This document shows positions 1 through 11,186 of a DNA stretch of 64,000 bases, in pieces. The notes under the pieces were generated by a model. It had not been told where the DNA came from and searched no databases. It saw only the letters and a list, made by a program, of their open reading frames with translations. Position 1 is the first letter of the stretch; each line of letters opens with the position of its first letter. Location of the stretch: contig NC_135778.1 in NCBI RefSeq assembly GCF_028453695.1, positions 12,770,244-12,834,243 on the forward strand, in the 5' to 3' direction. The translations under genes were made by a program, and so were the position numbers. The DNA is from Augochlora pura. Its lineage: Eukaryota > Arthropoda > Insecta > Hymenoptera > Halictidae.

Positions 1-97
1 GTTTAATACGTTGCATGTTAAAAGTGACCCAGTTAAATCTTTCGCTAGCCTGTCAAATACGAAAACACTTGTGAATGATTTCTAGCTTTGTTCTTCT

Positions 98-348
98 TTA
101 ACCCCTTGTCGTATCATTTTCTTCAAAGTTACGATGGTAAACGCCTTTTTGATTGTAATTATTTCTTAGGAGAAAAAGGAAATTTATATTTATTGTATGT
201 CTACGTTTATTAGAAAGATTAAATATTGATCACAAGGGGACAGAATTTTATTCCGACTTAAAAGAACGGAATAACAATTATATTTAACAGGATATTAATA
301 GAAATCTCCATCACGAGTCTGACTCGTTAAAGTACGGCAAGGAGTTGA
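98..348 (+). mobile_element. TTAA-flanked MITE, family A (243 bp)
   Basis: The element lies between TTAA at 98-101 and a decayed TTGA at 345-348. The inner sequence of 102-344 is 243 bp, the family-standard length. The ends are inverted: CCCCTTGTCGTA at the left and TACGGCAAGGAG at the right. The family-A marker CGAGTCTGACTCG, a 13-bp palindrome with a single central base, lies near the right end. It belongs to the subfamily with CATTTTCTTC after the left end and ACTCGTTAAAGTACGGCAAG at the right. The TTAA target suggests piggyBac-type mobilisation. There is no coding capacity. Confidence 0.8.
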
Positions 349-466
349 AAAAATGACATTTTCACGGTAAAAACTTGCTGGAAAACTGTGAAATATTTGC
401 CACTATAAATTTTTAAATTAACTATGGAGATATTATTTTTCATCAAGTTTTATTCCTTATTAAATA

Positions 467-712
467 TTAACACTTTGCTGACCGCTCGTCTCGCAAAAAT
501 TTCTTTGCTTGGCGTCAGCAGCACTGATTCAAATTGTTTCACTTGTCGCCTTTATCGAGAAAAACTATCGGGAAATTATAAATTGTCAAGTTTTACTTAT
601 ATATCAAGTTTGGCTTATATATTTGCGCGTTACACCACTGTAGTGTCGCCGGCTGTCAAGTGATACTTTGTGCGTTACACCACCGTGGTGACGCCGGGCG
701 GCATAGTGTTAA
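467..712. mobile_element. TTAA-flanked MITE, CACTTTGC/CACTATGC ends
   Basis: TTAA at 467-470 and 709-712 flank 238 bp. The left end reads CACTTTGCTGACCGCTCGTC and the right end, read inward, CACTATGCCGCCCGGCGTC, which is an imperfect terminal inverted repeat of about 20 bp. Near the right end two direct repeats (about 627-655 and 671-700) each begin GCGTTACACCAC and contain short dyads (CACCACTGTAGTG and CACCACCGTGGTG). Short, non-coding and TTAA-targeting, it resembles the other piggyBac-type MITEs here but is a different family. Confidence 0.68.
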
Positions 713-791
713 TCGCTTATTATGTCACGCGCAATCACGGTCGAATAGCAAGGTCAATTAATTCTCCATCGTCCACGTTTGCGGTCCACAG

Positions 792-953
792 ATGATCCTA
801 CCGCTGCCGAAGAACTGTCCCAAGGACATCTACGACCTGATGCGCGAATGCTGGCAGAGGAACGACGCGGATCGCCCGAACTTCCGCGAGATCCACCTGT
901 TTCTGCAGCGTAAGAACCTCGGCTACAAGCACAGCGACTCGAACGACACCTGA
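792..953 (+). CDS. Ddr: Ddr-like receptor tyrosine kinase, last coding exon (partial)
   Basis: This is the C-terminal exon of a membrane receptor tyrosine kinase. It encodes 53 residues and a TGA stop at 951-953. It opens after a pyrimidine-rich tract ending in AG at 790-791, a plausible splice acceptor, so the ATG at 792 is an internal methionine and not a start. The residues form the end of the kinase C-lobe (subdomain XI): CPKDIYDLM at 9-17, the CW pair at 20-21, the conserved RP at 28-29, then FREIHLFLQ at 31-39 and a short polar tail. The phrase EIHLFL just before a very short tail is typical of discoidin domain receptors (collagen-binding, DDR1/DDR2/Ddr), which end soon after the kinase domain. 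The ATP-binding and catalytic loops and the discoidin ectodomain must lie upstream, outside the window. Codon use is GC-rich compared with the surrounding intron. Another receptor kinase family is possible, but the short tail favours Ddr. Confidence 0.82.
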   Translation: MILPLPKNCPKDIYDLMRECWQRNDADRPNFREIHLFLQRKNLGYKHSDSNDT

Positions 954-2397
954 TATAGAGAACTGGAAGGCTGGAACCTGATCCGGCTTTCTATGATCGG
1001 CGAGCTGAACGGGAATTGGTGGCACAGCCCCTCGACGACCAAGCTCCACCAAACCAGACCAAGTTAGTACCTAGGATGGCCAATCGTACGAGGCGACGAT
1101 CGATGAGAATCATCCGTGAGCGAAGGTAACTCGCGACGGCCATCTTGTCACGGCTCGTCGTTTCGCATAATCGAGGCGAGCCCTGCCGCTCGATCTTCGA
1201 CGAACACACTCGGACGTCCGTTTTTCTATCGGAACGCTATATGCGGCTCTCGATCGGCTGTAATTAATTTCCGGGCGACATATTTTACTACTCGAATCGA
1301 AGGATTCGCCGGCGAGATATATTCGCGCGGATTACGCTCGAGACCGTACACGCAGCCGCGCGACGGCTCGAAATCAGCGAAGTTTACAGTTTCCCCCAAC
1401 GGGGGACGCGGAGCACAATGTTCATTACGTACATTTCACCGCGAACACTAGGAGCGTAACTGCGAGCGGAATTTGTATTTATAGTCATCGGGGATGACGA
1501 TCCCGAGCCGCGACACTCGATACGGAACGTCCCGTTCCGTATCGTGGGCCAACAGTCGACGAGCACGTTCGATAAATCGCACATACGCTGCCCCGAAATT
1601 GATACTGTCAGCAAACATGCTCGCGACACACACCGTAACGATACCCACGCGTCACGTTTCGCGACACACGTGACCCGGACTTCGTGGATCAAGGGAGAGA
1701 TCGCTGTTTTCTACACCACCGATGTCACTTTCGCGAAACGACGGGACATCCTTCTTTGCCACGAGCGTCCGCTTCTTCTCATCGCGCCACAGTTTTGTAC
1801 GCGGCACAGGCGCGGCGTGCCGGCCGCTTGAACTTGCATGGGACGCCACTTTTGCATGCCGAGAGGCCGGGCAACGGGATACTTGGCTTTTTAATGGAGC
1901 ATGAATGACAATTAGATCGTTGGTTTCCGAAGCGCCGGCTAGACAATTTACCGATTTACGGAGCTCGGTATTCGAAGGCTCGATGCTCGAAACTACGTGA
2001 TGCGAAGGGAACGTCGTTCGAGCGCTATGGCAGCTATGCGAATAGTTTGATCTCGAGGTTGTACCTTCAACTGTCTTTCATTTAATTTTTTACGTTTCAA
2101 ATTTTTTGGTATTAAAAATTGTAACTTTTAACGTTGTCACTTTTATTAGTTCCGTTGAGTTGTATCATGGAAAGCAGATGCTTTGATTTAAGAGAGATTT
2201 CGCATACAGCGTGATTCTAAATTTGCATCCCACAGTTCGTCGATTAAATTAAATCTTTAAGCTGCTACAAAAAATAAAATGACCGAATCTCTGACTACTG
2301 TTCCGATCCAAATTACGACCACATTGGATATACTCTCTTAACAAATTATCCTCGTAAATTCAGTGCGCATTGCCTATGTAAAACGATGTAACATTGT
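954..2397 (+). other. 3' UTR and downstream flank of the Ddr-like gene
   Basis: This non-coding flank follows the stop codon. The first kilobase is rich in CpG and then grades into AT-rich DNA near 2050. Open frames exist on both strands in the GC-rich part, but their residue composition is erratic, they overlap each other and none resembles a known protein, so they are treated as chance. An AATAAA hexamer at 2273-2278 is the first good polyadenylation signal seen downstream. Assigning it to this transcript is an inference. Confidence 0.35.
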
Positions 2398-2665
2398 TTA
2401 ACCGTTTCGGTACGAGTGCCGGATATATCCGGCGTCTATGCGACGACTGGTATAAATAACAGAATTTTATATCTCTTAATATTACAGCTGGAAGCAACAC
2501 TTTTCTTTTAAAAAAAAACACTGTTTTGTCAAGCACAGTTTTTATTTAACGCTTAGGACAATCTTTACTATAAAGGGGGATTGACTATGTGCAAATTTTT
2601 GGCGCGTCGCCTCGTATACATCGAGAGTGTCACGGCGGACAGAGTGCTCGTATCGAATGGGTTAA
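2398..2665. mobile_element. TTAA-flanked MITE, family B
   Basis: TTAA at 2398-2401 and 2662-2665 enclose 260 bp. The left end CCGTTTCGGTACGAGTGC pairs with the right end, read inward, CCCATTCGATACGAGCAC. A perfect 16-bp palindrome, GCCGGATATATCCGGC, lies at 2418-2433, just inside the left end. A short frame open from 2587 to a GTGAGT crosses the right end of the element and is therefore unlikely to be a real exon. Confidence 0.7.
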
Positions 2666-5067
2666 GCACGGATCTTGTGATTTCCCACGAAGGCGTAAAG
2701 AGACTTCGCAAGCAATCCAGAGGTGAGTACTCGGTCATTAGCAGCAGCGTTTAGGGGAAATTACAGGATCCCTTATCGTAAAAGGAAAAAACCGGTCAAA
2801 ATTTCCGCGTGGCAAATTTCGAATCGCTCTGCGAATCTCTGCGTGTCCGATCAAAACGGACGATAACCAAGGATCTATCGATGTCGACTGGTTTCGAGTT
2901 TAAAGCGGATTAGAGCGACGGAATGGACATCGGAAGGCGTTCGTTGGCTCCGCGAGACCGAACCGCGACGGGGGTGTCGTCTTTTTGTAGCGTTTTAATT
3001 AACCGCCGCTGACGAAGGAAAAACGGGAGGATTGTGGCGCGGATTTTGTATCGACCGGGAAGTTGACGGTGCTTCGGAACTTAAGATTGCCGATTAAGTT
3101 CGACGGTGTGGGCGGCCACGGTGAAAACTGAGACCGGGCCAGTGTCCCGTGACGGGGCAGCTTTGTCAGGGAGAAGCGAAGCTGAACTGAAGCGATAGAG
3201 AGAGGAAGAGAGAGAGAGAGCGGAAGAGAGATAGAGAGATAGGGAGTGTAGCCGGGGCCGATAAGAAAAGAGATTCCTGGAGCCGCGCAGGCTTTCGTTT
3301 CAGTTCCCACGAAACTACTAATAAGCTTAAGGGTGCGCTTGACCATGGCGCATAAATGTTTGACAATACCATTAGAGGTTGCAGTATAAAAGAAATTCGT
3401 ATAAATATTATAAATATATATAGAGCGTGTAAAGAATGTTGACGAGTTAATCGATAGTATAACGAAATGATTAGTGAACGTCGTTTTATGTGGTGAAAAG
3501 GCTTCGCGTTCCTCTCGGCGGCGGTAACGGCCACCGTTCTGCGCTCGTTAAACCACCTATCGATTCGCAAAACTTGGTCGCCGGTCCGGAGAACCGAATC
3601 GGACGAAACCACCGGCTCGGATACATTCGTGATTCTGGTTTTAGGGTATTGGTGTAGACGGAGGGGTGGGGGTGGGCCGATGGGCAGGGTAGAAAGAGAG
3701 AAGCTGTCGTGTGACCTGAAGTTAAGTTTATAGGACAGAAACAGACCCGGTCCATTTGCCCGATAGATATTCTCGTTTGTGTCGCGGATATGTTCCGCTC
3801 GTTCGCTACAGGAATTCTTGTTTCAATCGTTTGTCAAATGTTTAGAGCTTTCCTTAGTCAACAATGGTATTTTAAAATTTGGAAATGACATTTGTTATTC
3901 TGTCGTTGGATATCGATGAAAAATTGCTTTTCAGACTCGATAACTATAATATAATCACTATTCCGTGTTTGACTGGTTGCTCGAAGGATCACGTGACGAG
4001 AAAATCGAGGCCCTTGTGCACATGTTTACATTTATTACACAATTTTTATTTTGCATATTGCTTTTGTATATTGGTTTCTTTAAGACATAGTGTTTACGTG
4101 ATTAAAAATATGTTTTTATCTAATACAGTCCATCTCAGTTTTGTAAGACATTGGTTTTTTATCTATATGTTTTTATCTCACTATAATATCTTGTTAAATA
4201 TTTTAAAGAATGTTTTTAATATGAACAATTATTTATCAGAAAAATATCGAATTTTACGTAGTACTGTATCTATTTGCAAAGTTTTATTTGCTTTGGTATG
4301 TATTATCATAAATAACGGTTCTAATATTAAAAAATAAAGTTCAACGATACGGAGTGCAAGTGTACGTATAAATTATTGACTAATTTGTTACAGTATTAAC
4401 TGTTTGATTCAAATTCCAAATTCTGTATTTGTTTCGACGCATCTAACGGAAACGTAACGAAGCAATATTTATCGGGTACTGGATCCTGTATCTTTAGCGT
4501 AGAACAATGACGAAACTAATACTTGTTAGAACGAGAGCGGATCGTTGGATCGCACAGTAAAACGCTGCGTTGTTCTGGAATTTATAACGTTACTCAACTA
4601 ACCAGTCACTCCAACAATCTGTAAAATGTAAATCGCCGTGAAAAGAAAAAAAGAAAAAAAACATAAGCGACGTGCGTGCAGAGACGCGACCGGAAGTAGT
4701 TTCGACAAGAGGACCAACGATCGGTTAACTAATAGTCATATCGATTCATGTTCGCACTATACATATGATAAATCATAAGCCGGCGTGAGGAGCATTGTAA
4801 CGTTTCGGGTTGTAGGACGTAGGCATCGAGGTCCTCTTACGTGACTACGTTCGTCGCCGCGGAAAATTTCATTCGCGAGATATCATTTTGAATATGAAAA
4901 TTCTACGATATTGTCTATGACATTGACATGTTGGTAAATTTAATATAATAATATAAAAGCTAAGGATCCATAGCGGTAAGATGTACTGCCACTCTACTAG
5001 GAAATCTTATATCATATCGAGCGAGATCTCATTTCGGGTCCTTTATCATTCAGCTCATGGCGAAGGA
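2666..5067. other. non-coding stretch
   Basis: No gene is recognised. There is a purine-rich GA repeat at about 3194-3245. AT-rich frames up to 152 codons (for example 3879-4337) are dominated by F, I, Y and L with no recognisable domain and are read as chance. Confidence 0.5.
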
Positions 5068-5224
5068 TACAGGGTGTTCCAGAAATATGGGACCGCTGAG
5101 AACGGGCCCACTCTCGCGAACAAAAATTGACGGAGATCTCGCGACGGCGTCGGGCTCGCTCGACTTTTATTCGCTGCGAGAGTTCGCGGTCTCGAGTGGT
5201 CCCGGATTTTTTGGACGGCCTGTA
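5068..5224. mobile_element. TA-flanked MITE, 153 bp, CAGGGTGTTCC ends
   Basis: TA at 5068-5069 and 5223-5224 flank 5070-5222. The left end is CAGGGTGTTCCAGAAATATG. The right end, read inward, is CAGGCCGTCCAAAAAATCCG, so the terminal repeat is imperfect. The interior is GC-rich with further self-complementarity (GGGACC near the left, GGTCCC near the right). TA flanks and CAGGG ends are typical of Tc1/mariner-derived MITEs. The mismatches leave some doubt. Confidence 0.5.
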
Positions 5225-6503
5225 TAATCGGTTCGTGCAACGGCACGCGCGGCGAGCGTTGTAATCTCACGGAAACAATAAGGGAAAACAATAAAGAATA
5301 GAGGAGAGAATAGATGACGGTCGATCGTACAGAACGCGGCATGCTGTGTCGCAGAGGATCGATGTACATATCCACTTTGATGAGCTTAACGAAACGTATA
5401 GGCGGCAAACATGGCCGATTTAATGGACGCCTTCTGCACGATCGAACGATCGACAGAAGGAAAGTGTGCACATAATCCTTCCTACAAATTGAAATTGGAT
5501 ACATATCCGTGTTTTTCCCGCGCCCGGAATAGAAAAGTATCCGGGATTTTTCATCGAATTTCGTCGCCACCGACAAAATCGAATTCTCGTACGTCATTTT
5601 AATTACGAAAGCTCTACCGCGCATACGAATTCGCAATATTTTCAGCGCTTTCTTTCCGCTTCGATAATTATAAATCGTAATTTAACTCTGAAGAGTACAA
5701 TGACGCGAGTCGAGGATCGTATATCATCTGTTAACATATCCCGTCTTTTAACAATGTTGCGTTACACTAATTAATATCGATTTTGGGAGATTTCGATGAT
5801 GTTTCGTTGAAAGAACGAGAATAATTTGAGCATTGAAGACGCTTCGATTATTTTGTAAATACTTTGGAACGCATCATATCCGGCGTTAACCCGTTCCTGA
5901 TCGTTTCTCTTTGTAGGAAGAATTTCTAACGTATTCAGAATGAAAGAATGAGAGAACGTGTAAAGAGTGATATATATAGAAAAAAAAGATATATATAAAT
6001 ATACATACATATATATATATATATATCAATAATCGTTGAGCGAAAGATTCATTGGACAAAGAGAATTCATTGAAGTAATCGTTTCCATTGTAGCGATAAT
6101 CTTACGAGTCGCGAGAAACACTTTGTACAGTTTGTAATAACGCAATCGCAAGTATACGCGGCACAATTCAAACCATCACCGGAAAATCAATTACACGACT
6201 GTCCCCATCGTTGACTTTTCTTTTTTCGAAGGGAACGCGAGCGACGGAAGAACGTCCTTTAACTTTTCAGGCACGGCTGGATTTAATGCGAATGAAATTT
6301 TGCATAACTAAATTACCATTTTTATTAATATACATTTTTGTTGGTATAGCTATAATATAGTATTAGCTATATATATTCTTTTCTTAGTGTATTATACATG
6401 CACACTTTCATTTTAATCGTTTACTTTAATCACTAATAATGCAATTGAGTAAAACACGAAACATTCGTGAAAGCCACCGTAATGGCGCGTCGTGCCTAAG
6501 AGG
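5225..6503. other. non-coding stretch
   Basis: AT-rich DNA without a recognisable gene. A TA dinucleotide run lies at about 6004-6027. Confidence 0.5.
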
Positions 6504-6754
6504 TTAACCCCTTGCACTATGATTCCTTTCGTGCTGTGTTAATTAACAATTATTTACTCTTGAAACTTTCTTAAATAGGACTAGACAATTCTTATTTCTT
6601 GTATTGTCTTTGGTTAGTTTCGTTTCTTTACTTTGATAAAAGAAGACTTAAATTTGATTTCGATTTAGAAAAGATTAATAATATTCATATTTAGTAGGGC
6701 TTGCGTGGAATCTTTGTCACAAGCCTGACTCGTTATTATATTGCAAGGGGTTAA
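6504..6754 (+). mobile_element. TTAA-flanked MITE, family A (243 bp)
   Basis: TTAA at 6504-6507 and 6751-6754 are intact and the element between them is exactly 243 bp. The ends are CCCCTTGCACTAT at the left and ATATTGCAAGGGG at the right. The family core GCCTGACTCGTTAT lies near the right end. It is a member of the TTGCACTAT subfamily and serves as an uninterrupted reference for the nested copy at 46906-47406. Non-coding. Confidence 0.85.
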
Positions 6755-9089
6755 TTTAAAAATATCAAATTTCATAAATCGACCTTTCTTTTTCGGTCAC
6801 TTTAATCTTTTCTATGCATAAACGTTTCAAACGTTTCAAAGTGATCTGTCTTTTATCATATACACAGATAAAAATGCTGTAAACAAATTTATATTTCATA
6901 ATTAAACAAAAAAGTTACCTTCTTCGTATTGTATAGGTTTTTCAATATGGACGCAGTTTAAATTTCTATTCAAACATTCATATAAGAATTTAAGAGAACG
7001 ATAATTGCAGATTAATTTGATCGAATCGAAAGTAAAGTGAATTTAGCGTTCCAAAATCATTTTTTATAGTGGCACCGTTATCAACGGTTTCGTCGGAAAG
7101 ATAGTTCGTTGTAAAAAAACTTACCTGCGCTTTTTCCCGTTCACGTTGTGTATCAAAGCACGGTTTCTAGACGCGTGAGAAAATCAGTCAGGTGATCGAG
7201 GTCTCCGAGTATATGTTCCTGGCTACGCTGACATGCTTCAAAGTTTGAACAAGTTTTTTAAAAAAGATGATTGATCAGCCCAAGGAAGATTGGTATCTAT
7301 GCGCTGAAACTAGTGGATCCTACTTTGACTTTGGTTGCGGCAAAATTGATTGGCCTCTCGAGAACCTGACGGTATTAGCCATACTTGTCTACTCTGTCAC
7401 TCTGTCTTCTGTGTCGGCGTACTTTTCGATTCTTTCGGTCTGTAATCGAACGAAATTAACAACGAAGAAAGCTCGTCGGATGTTTAATCCTCTCACGAAA
7501 AAGAAAAGAAATCGACATCTATTATCGCTCGAGACAGGCGGTGATTTTCAATTTCCAAGTGAAGATAAATCGTCGATCAATATGCGTTATCATGAAAAAC
7601 ATTCAACACTTTTCTGGCTTGGGGCTTCGTTTTGAACATGTTTCCGTAAAAATTGATTTAAACAGAAAATGTTCAAATCGCGGTACCACGAAAACATGGT
7701 ACACACCAAAAATCTCTGTACCGCGGGTTCTACTTTCTTTCCCGGATGTAAAATAACATGCTGATGTTTCTACCTTTTATTTGGTTAGAAACATGCATAG
7801 CCGAGAAATTTTTGAGTTTGGCTTAATTTTTCTGTGTACGTGATACACGTGTACCGGTTTAATTTGTCCGTAATAATTTTTCCCTATCTCTCCCGGTTTT
7901 ATTCTATAATAGACCTCGCACGGAAATTACAGTTCATATTCAAGATCACGTTCTCCTTTTTCCAAGGCATCGACAATTTTTCTGCGATCAATTCGCAAAA
8001 TTATTTTCCGCCGGTATCAATTTTCATATAGTTAAATTTCTGAAATAACTATCCATAAATGAGTACATATTTTTATTCGAGCATACACAAATTTACTGTT
8101 GTTTCATTCGCGTAGATACCGTGTCAGTGTGGTGACTAGATCATATGCAAAACGACAGAAGAATGTAATGAAGTAATAAAAGGAACTAACATGTAATTTG
8201 TTAGTCTTGGAAATAACGCGAACAATGTTGATTTCACGTGAAAATCCGCAGTTTGCACGCGACAGAATGTGGCGAACTACGGAACAGAAATTTTTCCACC
8301 TGATCCTGATTCAATGGCCAGGTCTGCGCCGGCCATGGGGAATCCATGGGTGTCTATCCCTTCATTGCTATCTCGAAAATCGTACGTTCTTCCGCCATCG
8401 GGGGGTCCAGAACAGCCATCGTCCTTCGTCCCTAAACGAGCTTTGTTTTTCCCGTTCACATTCACGCGTTGCGGAGCGGGGCTGGGTTCCTCGACGCCCG
8501 GCTCGGGCCGGCGCTTGCAAACAAAAGTCAGAACACGGAAGTGCCGCGTACACGGGAATCCCGCGTTTGTCGATGGAATTTAATATCCGCTGCCTTCGTT
8601 ATGAAACGCAATCGCGCTTTTTCTCCCCCTTTCATCGGTCGGCCGCGAGCCTTCGTTTTTGCAACCCGATAGAAACGTGGGCAAGCCCCCGCATTGATAT
8701 CTTCATGCCCGCCGACTGACGGATTTCGACAAACACAGACAGAACCCGTACACTACTCGAATGTCCTGCCGTGTGTCTTGGTCCCTTCCCGTTTGCGATT
8801 CATCGCGAAATTTCGTTGTCCGCGCTCGACTCGTTTCGCAACACGCGAACGCATTTCCTTTCATCTAACGCCGCCGATTCCGGATTCGGTGACGTTACTT
8901 TTGCGCGTCCGTTTCCGCGATTTCATTGGATAATACTAACGCGGGCGCGCGCGCGCGCGATTCCGTTCACCGTATTTATTGGTTCTAACGAGTCTCGGCG
9001 CATCTGTTTACGACCCACGAAAGTGTTCGGTGTTTCAGAACGATGATTCTTTGCACTCGGATGCCGCCTTACGGGAGACAATCGCTGGT
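6755..9089. other. non-coding stretch with a CpG-rich block at about 8240-9000
   Basis: 6755-8200 is AT-rich with no recognised gene. A 122-codon frame at 7267-7635 has no recognisable domain and is not supported. About 8240-9000 is CpG-rich with overlapping open frames in several phases, the expected by-product of high GC. It contains an alternating CG run at about 8941-8960. It could be a regulatory or promoter-type island, but no gene start was identified. Confidence 0.4.
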
Positions 9090-9391
9090 AACGACGCTAT
9101 AACTCCAGAACGCACGAACCGATTTCCACGGTTTTGCATTCGTTGGAAAGGTCTTGGGCTCCGTGAGGTTTATAGCAACCAAAATTCTGGAAAAATTTCA
9201 ACAGAAAAGCAGGAAAACAGGGAAAATCATTTTTCACATACAGCGCCATCTCTGATACATAGCATGTACTACAAACCAATATGGTTTATAAAACAAAAAA
9301 AATAACTTTTCTTCATCTTTTAATCCCCAAACGAAATGTTACAAAAAACGAAGCCATCTGGTGGCGAAACGGAGTTCGCCGGGTTTGCTAG
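9090..9391 (+). mobile_element. Helitron-like 3' end (left limit uncertain)
   Basis: The right end has the layout of a Helitron terminus: a short hairpin (GGCGAA at 9363-9368 and TTCGCC at 9375-9380), a 7-nt spacer, then CTAG at 9388-9391 followed by T. Helitrons end in CTRR after a 3' hairpin and insert between A and T without target duplication. Upstream, 9090-9180 reads like the repetitive interior of insect elements (CTATAACTCCAGAACGC). The 5' TC end was not located and no Rep or helicase sequence is present, so this would be a non-autonomous or truncated copy. Confidence 0.5.
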
Positions 9392-10858
9392 TTTTCTATA
9401 GAAATCTATAGCCGAGTAATTATGATACTTCCAAGATACAAGAATTTTATTTCATAAATTTTGTTTTTTATATTTAATTTGGTTACAACTTCGGGAATAA
9501 ATACGTTCAAGTTATTAGTGAGCTGATCTGAACAAATTCTCCGAGTGCAAAGAGTTGATGTAATCTATTTCACAAAATTGTTCAGAGTACTAGTAGCACA
9601 CCGTGCCGACTAATATTATTTAGGTGAAATTTGAAACGAAAACCGAAAGGTACATTATATACTTATATGAACTGTTTATAGCAAACGTGCGCTTCGTGAA
9701 TGTCACGGAGGCAACTGTACCGTCTAACAAATCTTAACTTCAAAATTAAGGACGTGAGACGAAATTATACCGTGCAAGGAAACAGACCTATACTCCGCTG
9801 TACATAAAGATGCATTGACGAATACTTTCGTGAGTCAGTGTACATTGATTACTTATTACTTGGTAGTCCGCGAAAACTGCAACAACGTTTTTGACAAATA
9901 CAATGGAATTGAAATTGAAGGAAGCGTTCGCGCTCCTTCGTCATCCTCCATGAAGACCTCATTTGTTCTAAATACTAAATCGTCTACTTTAGAGCTGTGT
10001 AAATAAGTTAGCTGAACTATCGAGAAGCGTACAATGAAGACGAGCTACTTTTGTTTCTTCGTGAAATTTATCACTACACAGGGTGGTCTATGTATGTCTG
10101 ACATTCTAGACCTTAATCATGTTCTGAAAAATAATTTCTCCACGGAACGATATAATGTATTACATATTACCGACATTAGTAGTCAATATGAGAATGTATA
10201 CATATGTTTTTATAGCACTTTCTTTTTATACTGGCGTCGTTATGCGTAACCTCTGGGCTCGAAGTAAAACGATTTGATAACGATTGTTATCAACGATTTG
10301 AAAACGATTTGATAACGATTAAAGCATATTAAGGACATATCGTTTTCGTCGACTAAAGTATTTAAGGAACATAACGTTACGTTTTGCGAATAAGTTGCTT
10401 AACAAATCTCAAGGCTTAAACTTTCTATGGTGAAACACCTAGGAAGCAATAGTGCTCCGAAACCAGATTAAATGTGTGAATTGGTGAACCTGTAAAATAG
10501 ACCGTTGCAAATTATTTCTTATGTTGTAAATCCGAGGCAATAAGCAGAGACTGGTAGCGGTATACGAAATACGGGAGTTTTTCGGTTTATCATTTTTGTA
10601 GGAACTAAAATACAGAAATCTGCTATTACCACAAACAGGTATGTGAAAATATTAATCGTAAATAAATAATGGTTCGGTTTGGAGAATTCGATGACGAGTT
10701 GTTACAACTTTTGAACCATTAGAAATATCGCAATAAAATTTTCGCCAAAAATAATTAAAAATAGCAGTTTTTAGTTACTGATTCAATACTTTATGTATTT
10801 GTTAAAGAGTAAATTTCAATCAATTTTCATTATTATTTTCGATTTAAGTAAAAATTGT
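9392..10858. other. non-coding stretch
   Basis: AT-rich DNA with no recognisable gene. A short direct repeat built on AACGATTTGATAACGATT lies around 10268-10320. Confidence 0.45.
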
Positions 10859-11186
10859 TTAACCCTTTGCATTATAATAACAAGTCAGACTTGTTGTTAT
10901 GAGGTTGGAAACTATGAAACGGGTGTCACAGCTGAATACTGGCTAAACAGAAACGCCCGTTTCATAGTTTCCAACCTAATATAAGTACATACTCGTTATT
11001 AAATAAGATTGTTCATTTCGTCTAAATCGAAGTTAAATTGAATTCTTTTGTTATCAAAGCTTAGGAACGCAACTAAATGAAGACAATACAAGTAACAAAA
11101 ATTATCTGGTCCTAGTAAGGAAAATATTAATGACATATAAGTGCTAATTAGCGTAGCACAGAAGGAGTTGTATTGCAAGGGGTTAA
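10859..11186 (-). mobile_element. TTAA-flanked MITE, family A, with internal hairpin insert
   Basis: TTAA at 10859-10862 and 11183-11186 flank 320 bp. The ends CCCTTTGCATTATAATAAC and, read inward from the right, CCCCTTGCAATAC match family A, here reversed because the AGTCAGACT core lies near the left end. The element is 77 bp longer than the 243-bp standard. The excess is accounted for by a 74-bp perfect hairpin at 10903-10976. Confidence 0.75.
10903..10976. repeat. 21-bp perfect inverted repeat inside a MITE
   Basis: The arms at 10903-10923 (starting GGTTGGAAACTATGAAAC) and 10956-10976 are exact reverse complements with a 32-bp spacer. The surrounding family-A element is longer than its standard length by about this amount, so this looks like a small secondary insertion with hairpin structure. 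Confidence 0.8.

Larger units (their letters stand above)
1..791 (+). other. last intron of the Ddr-like gene
   Basis: No coding signal is seen here. The stretch is AT-rich and runs up to the splice acceptor at 790-791; the donor is outside the window. It carries two separate TTAA-flanked MITEs (98-348 and 467-712), so about 500 of the 791 visible intron bases are mobile-element DNA. Confidence 0.6.

Noticed and set aside
2587..2722. Short open frame from ATG 2587 to a GTGAGT donor-like site
   Set aside because: It crosses the right end of a TTAA MITE (2402-2661) and its translation has no recognisable domain, so the donor match is probably chance.
3879..4337. 152-codon open frame
   Set aside because: AT-rich frame with F/I/Y/L-biased composition, no domain and no splice or promoter context.
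7119..7127. Minus-strand splice donor consensus CAG|GTAAG
   Set aside because: All three upstream minus-strand frames are closed by stops within a few dozen bases; similar isolated donors occur at about 20274 and 24693 without exon context.
7267..7635. 122-codon open frame with a hydrophobic stretch
   Set aside because: No homology recognised. One hydrophobic segment and a basic tail can arise by chance in this composition.
8198..9046. Several overlapping frames on both strands
   Set aside because: They lie in a CpG-rich block where stop codons are rare; frames overlap in incompatible phases and show no domain.
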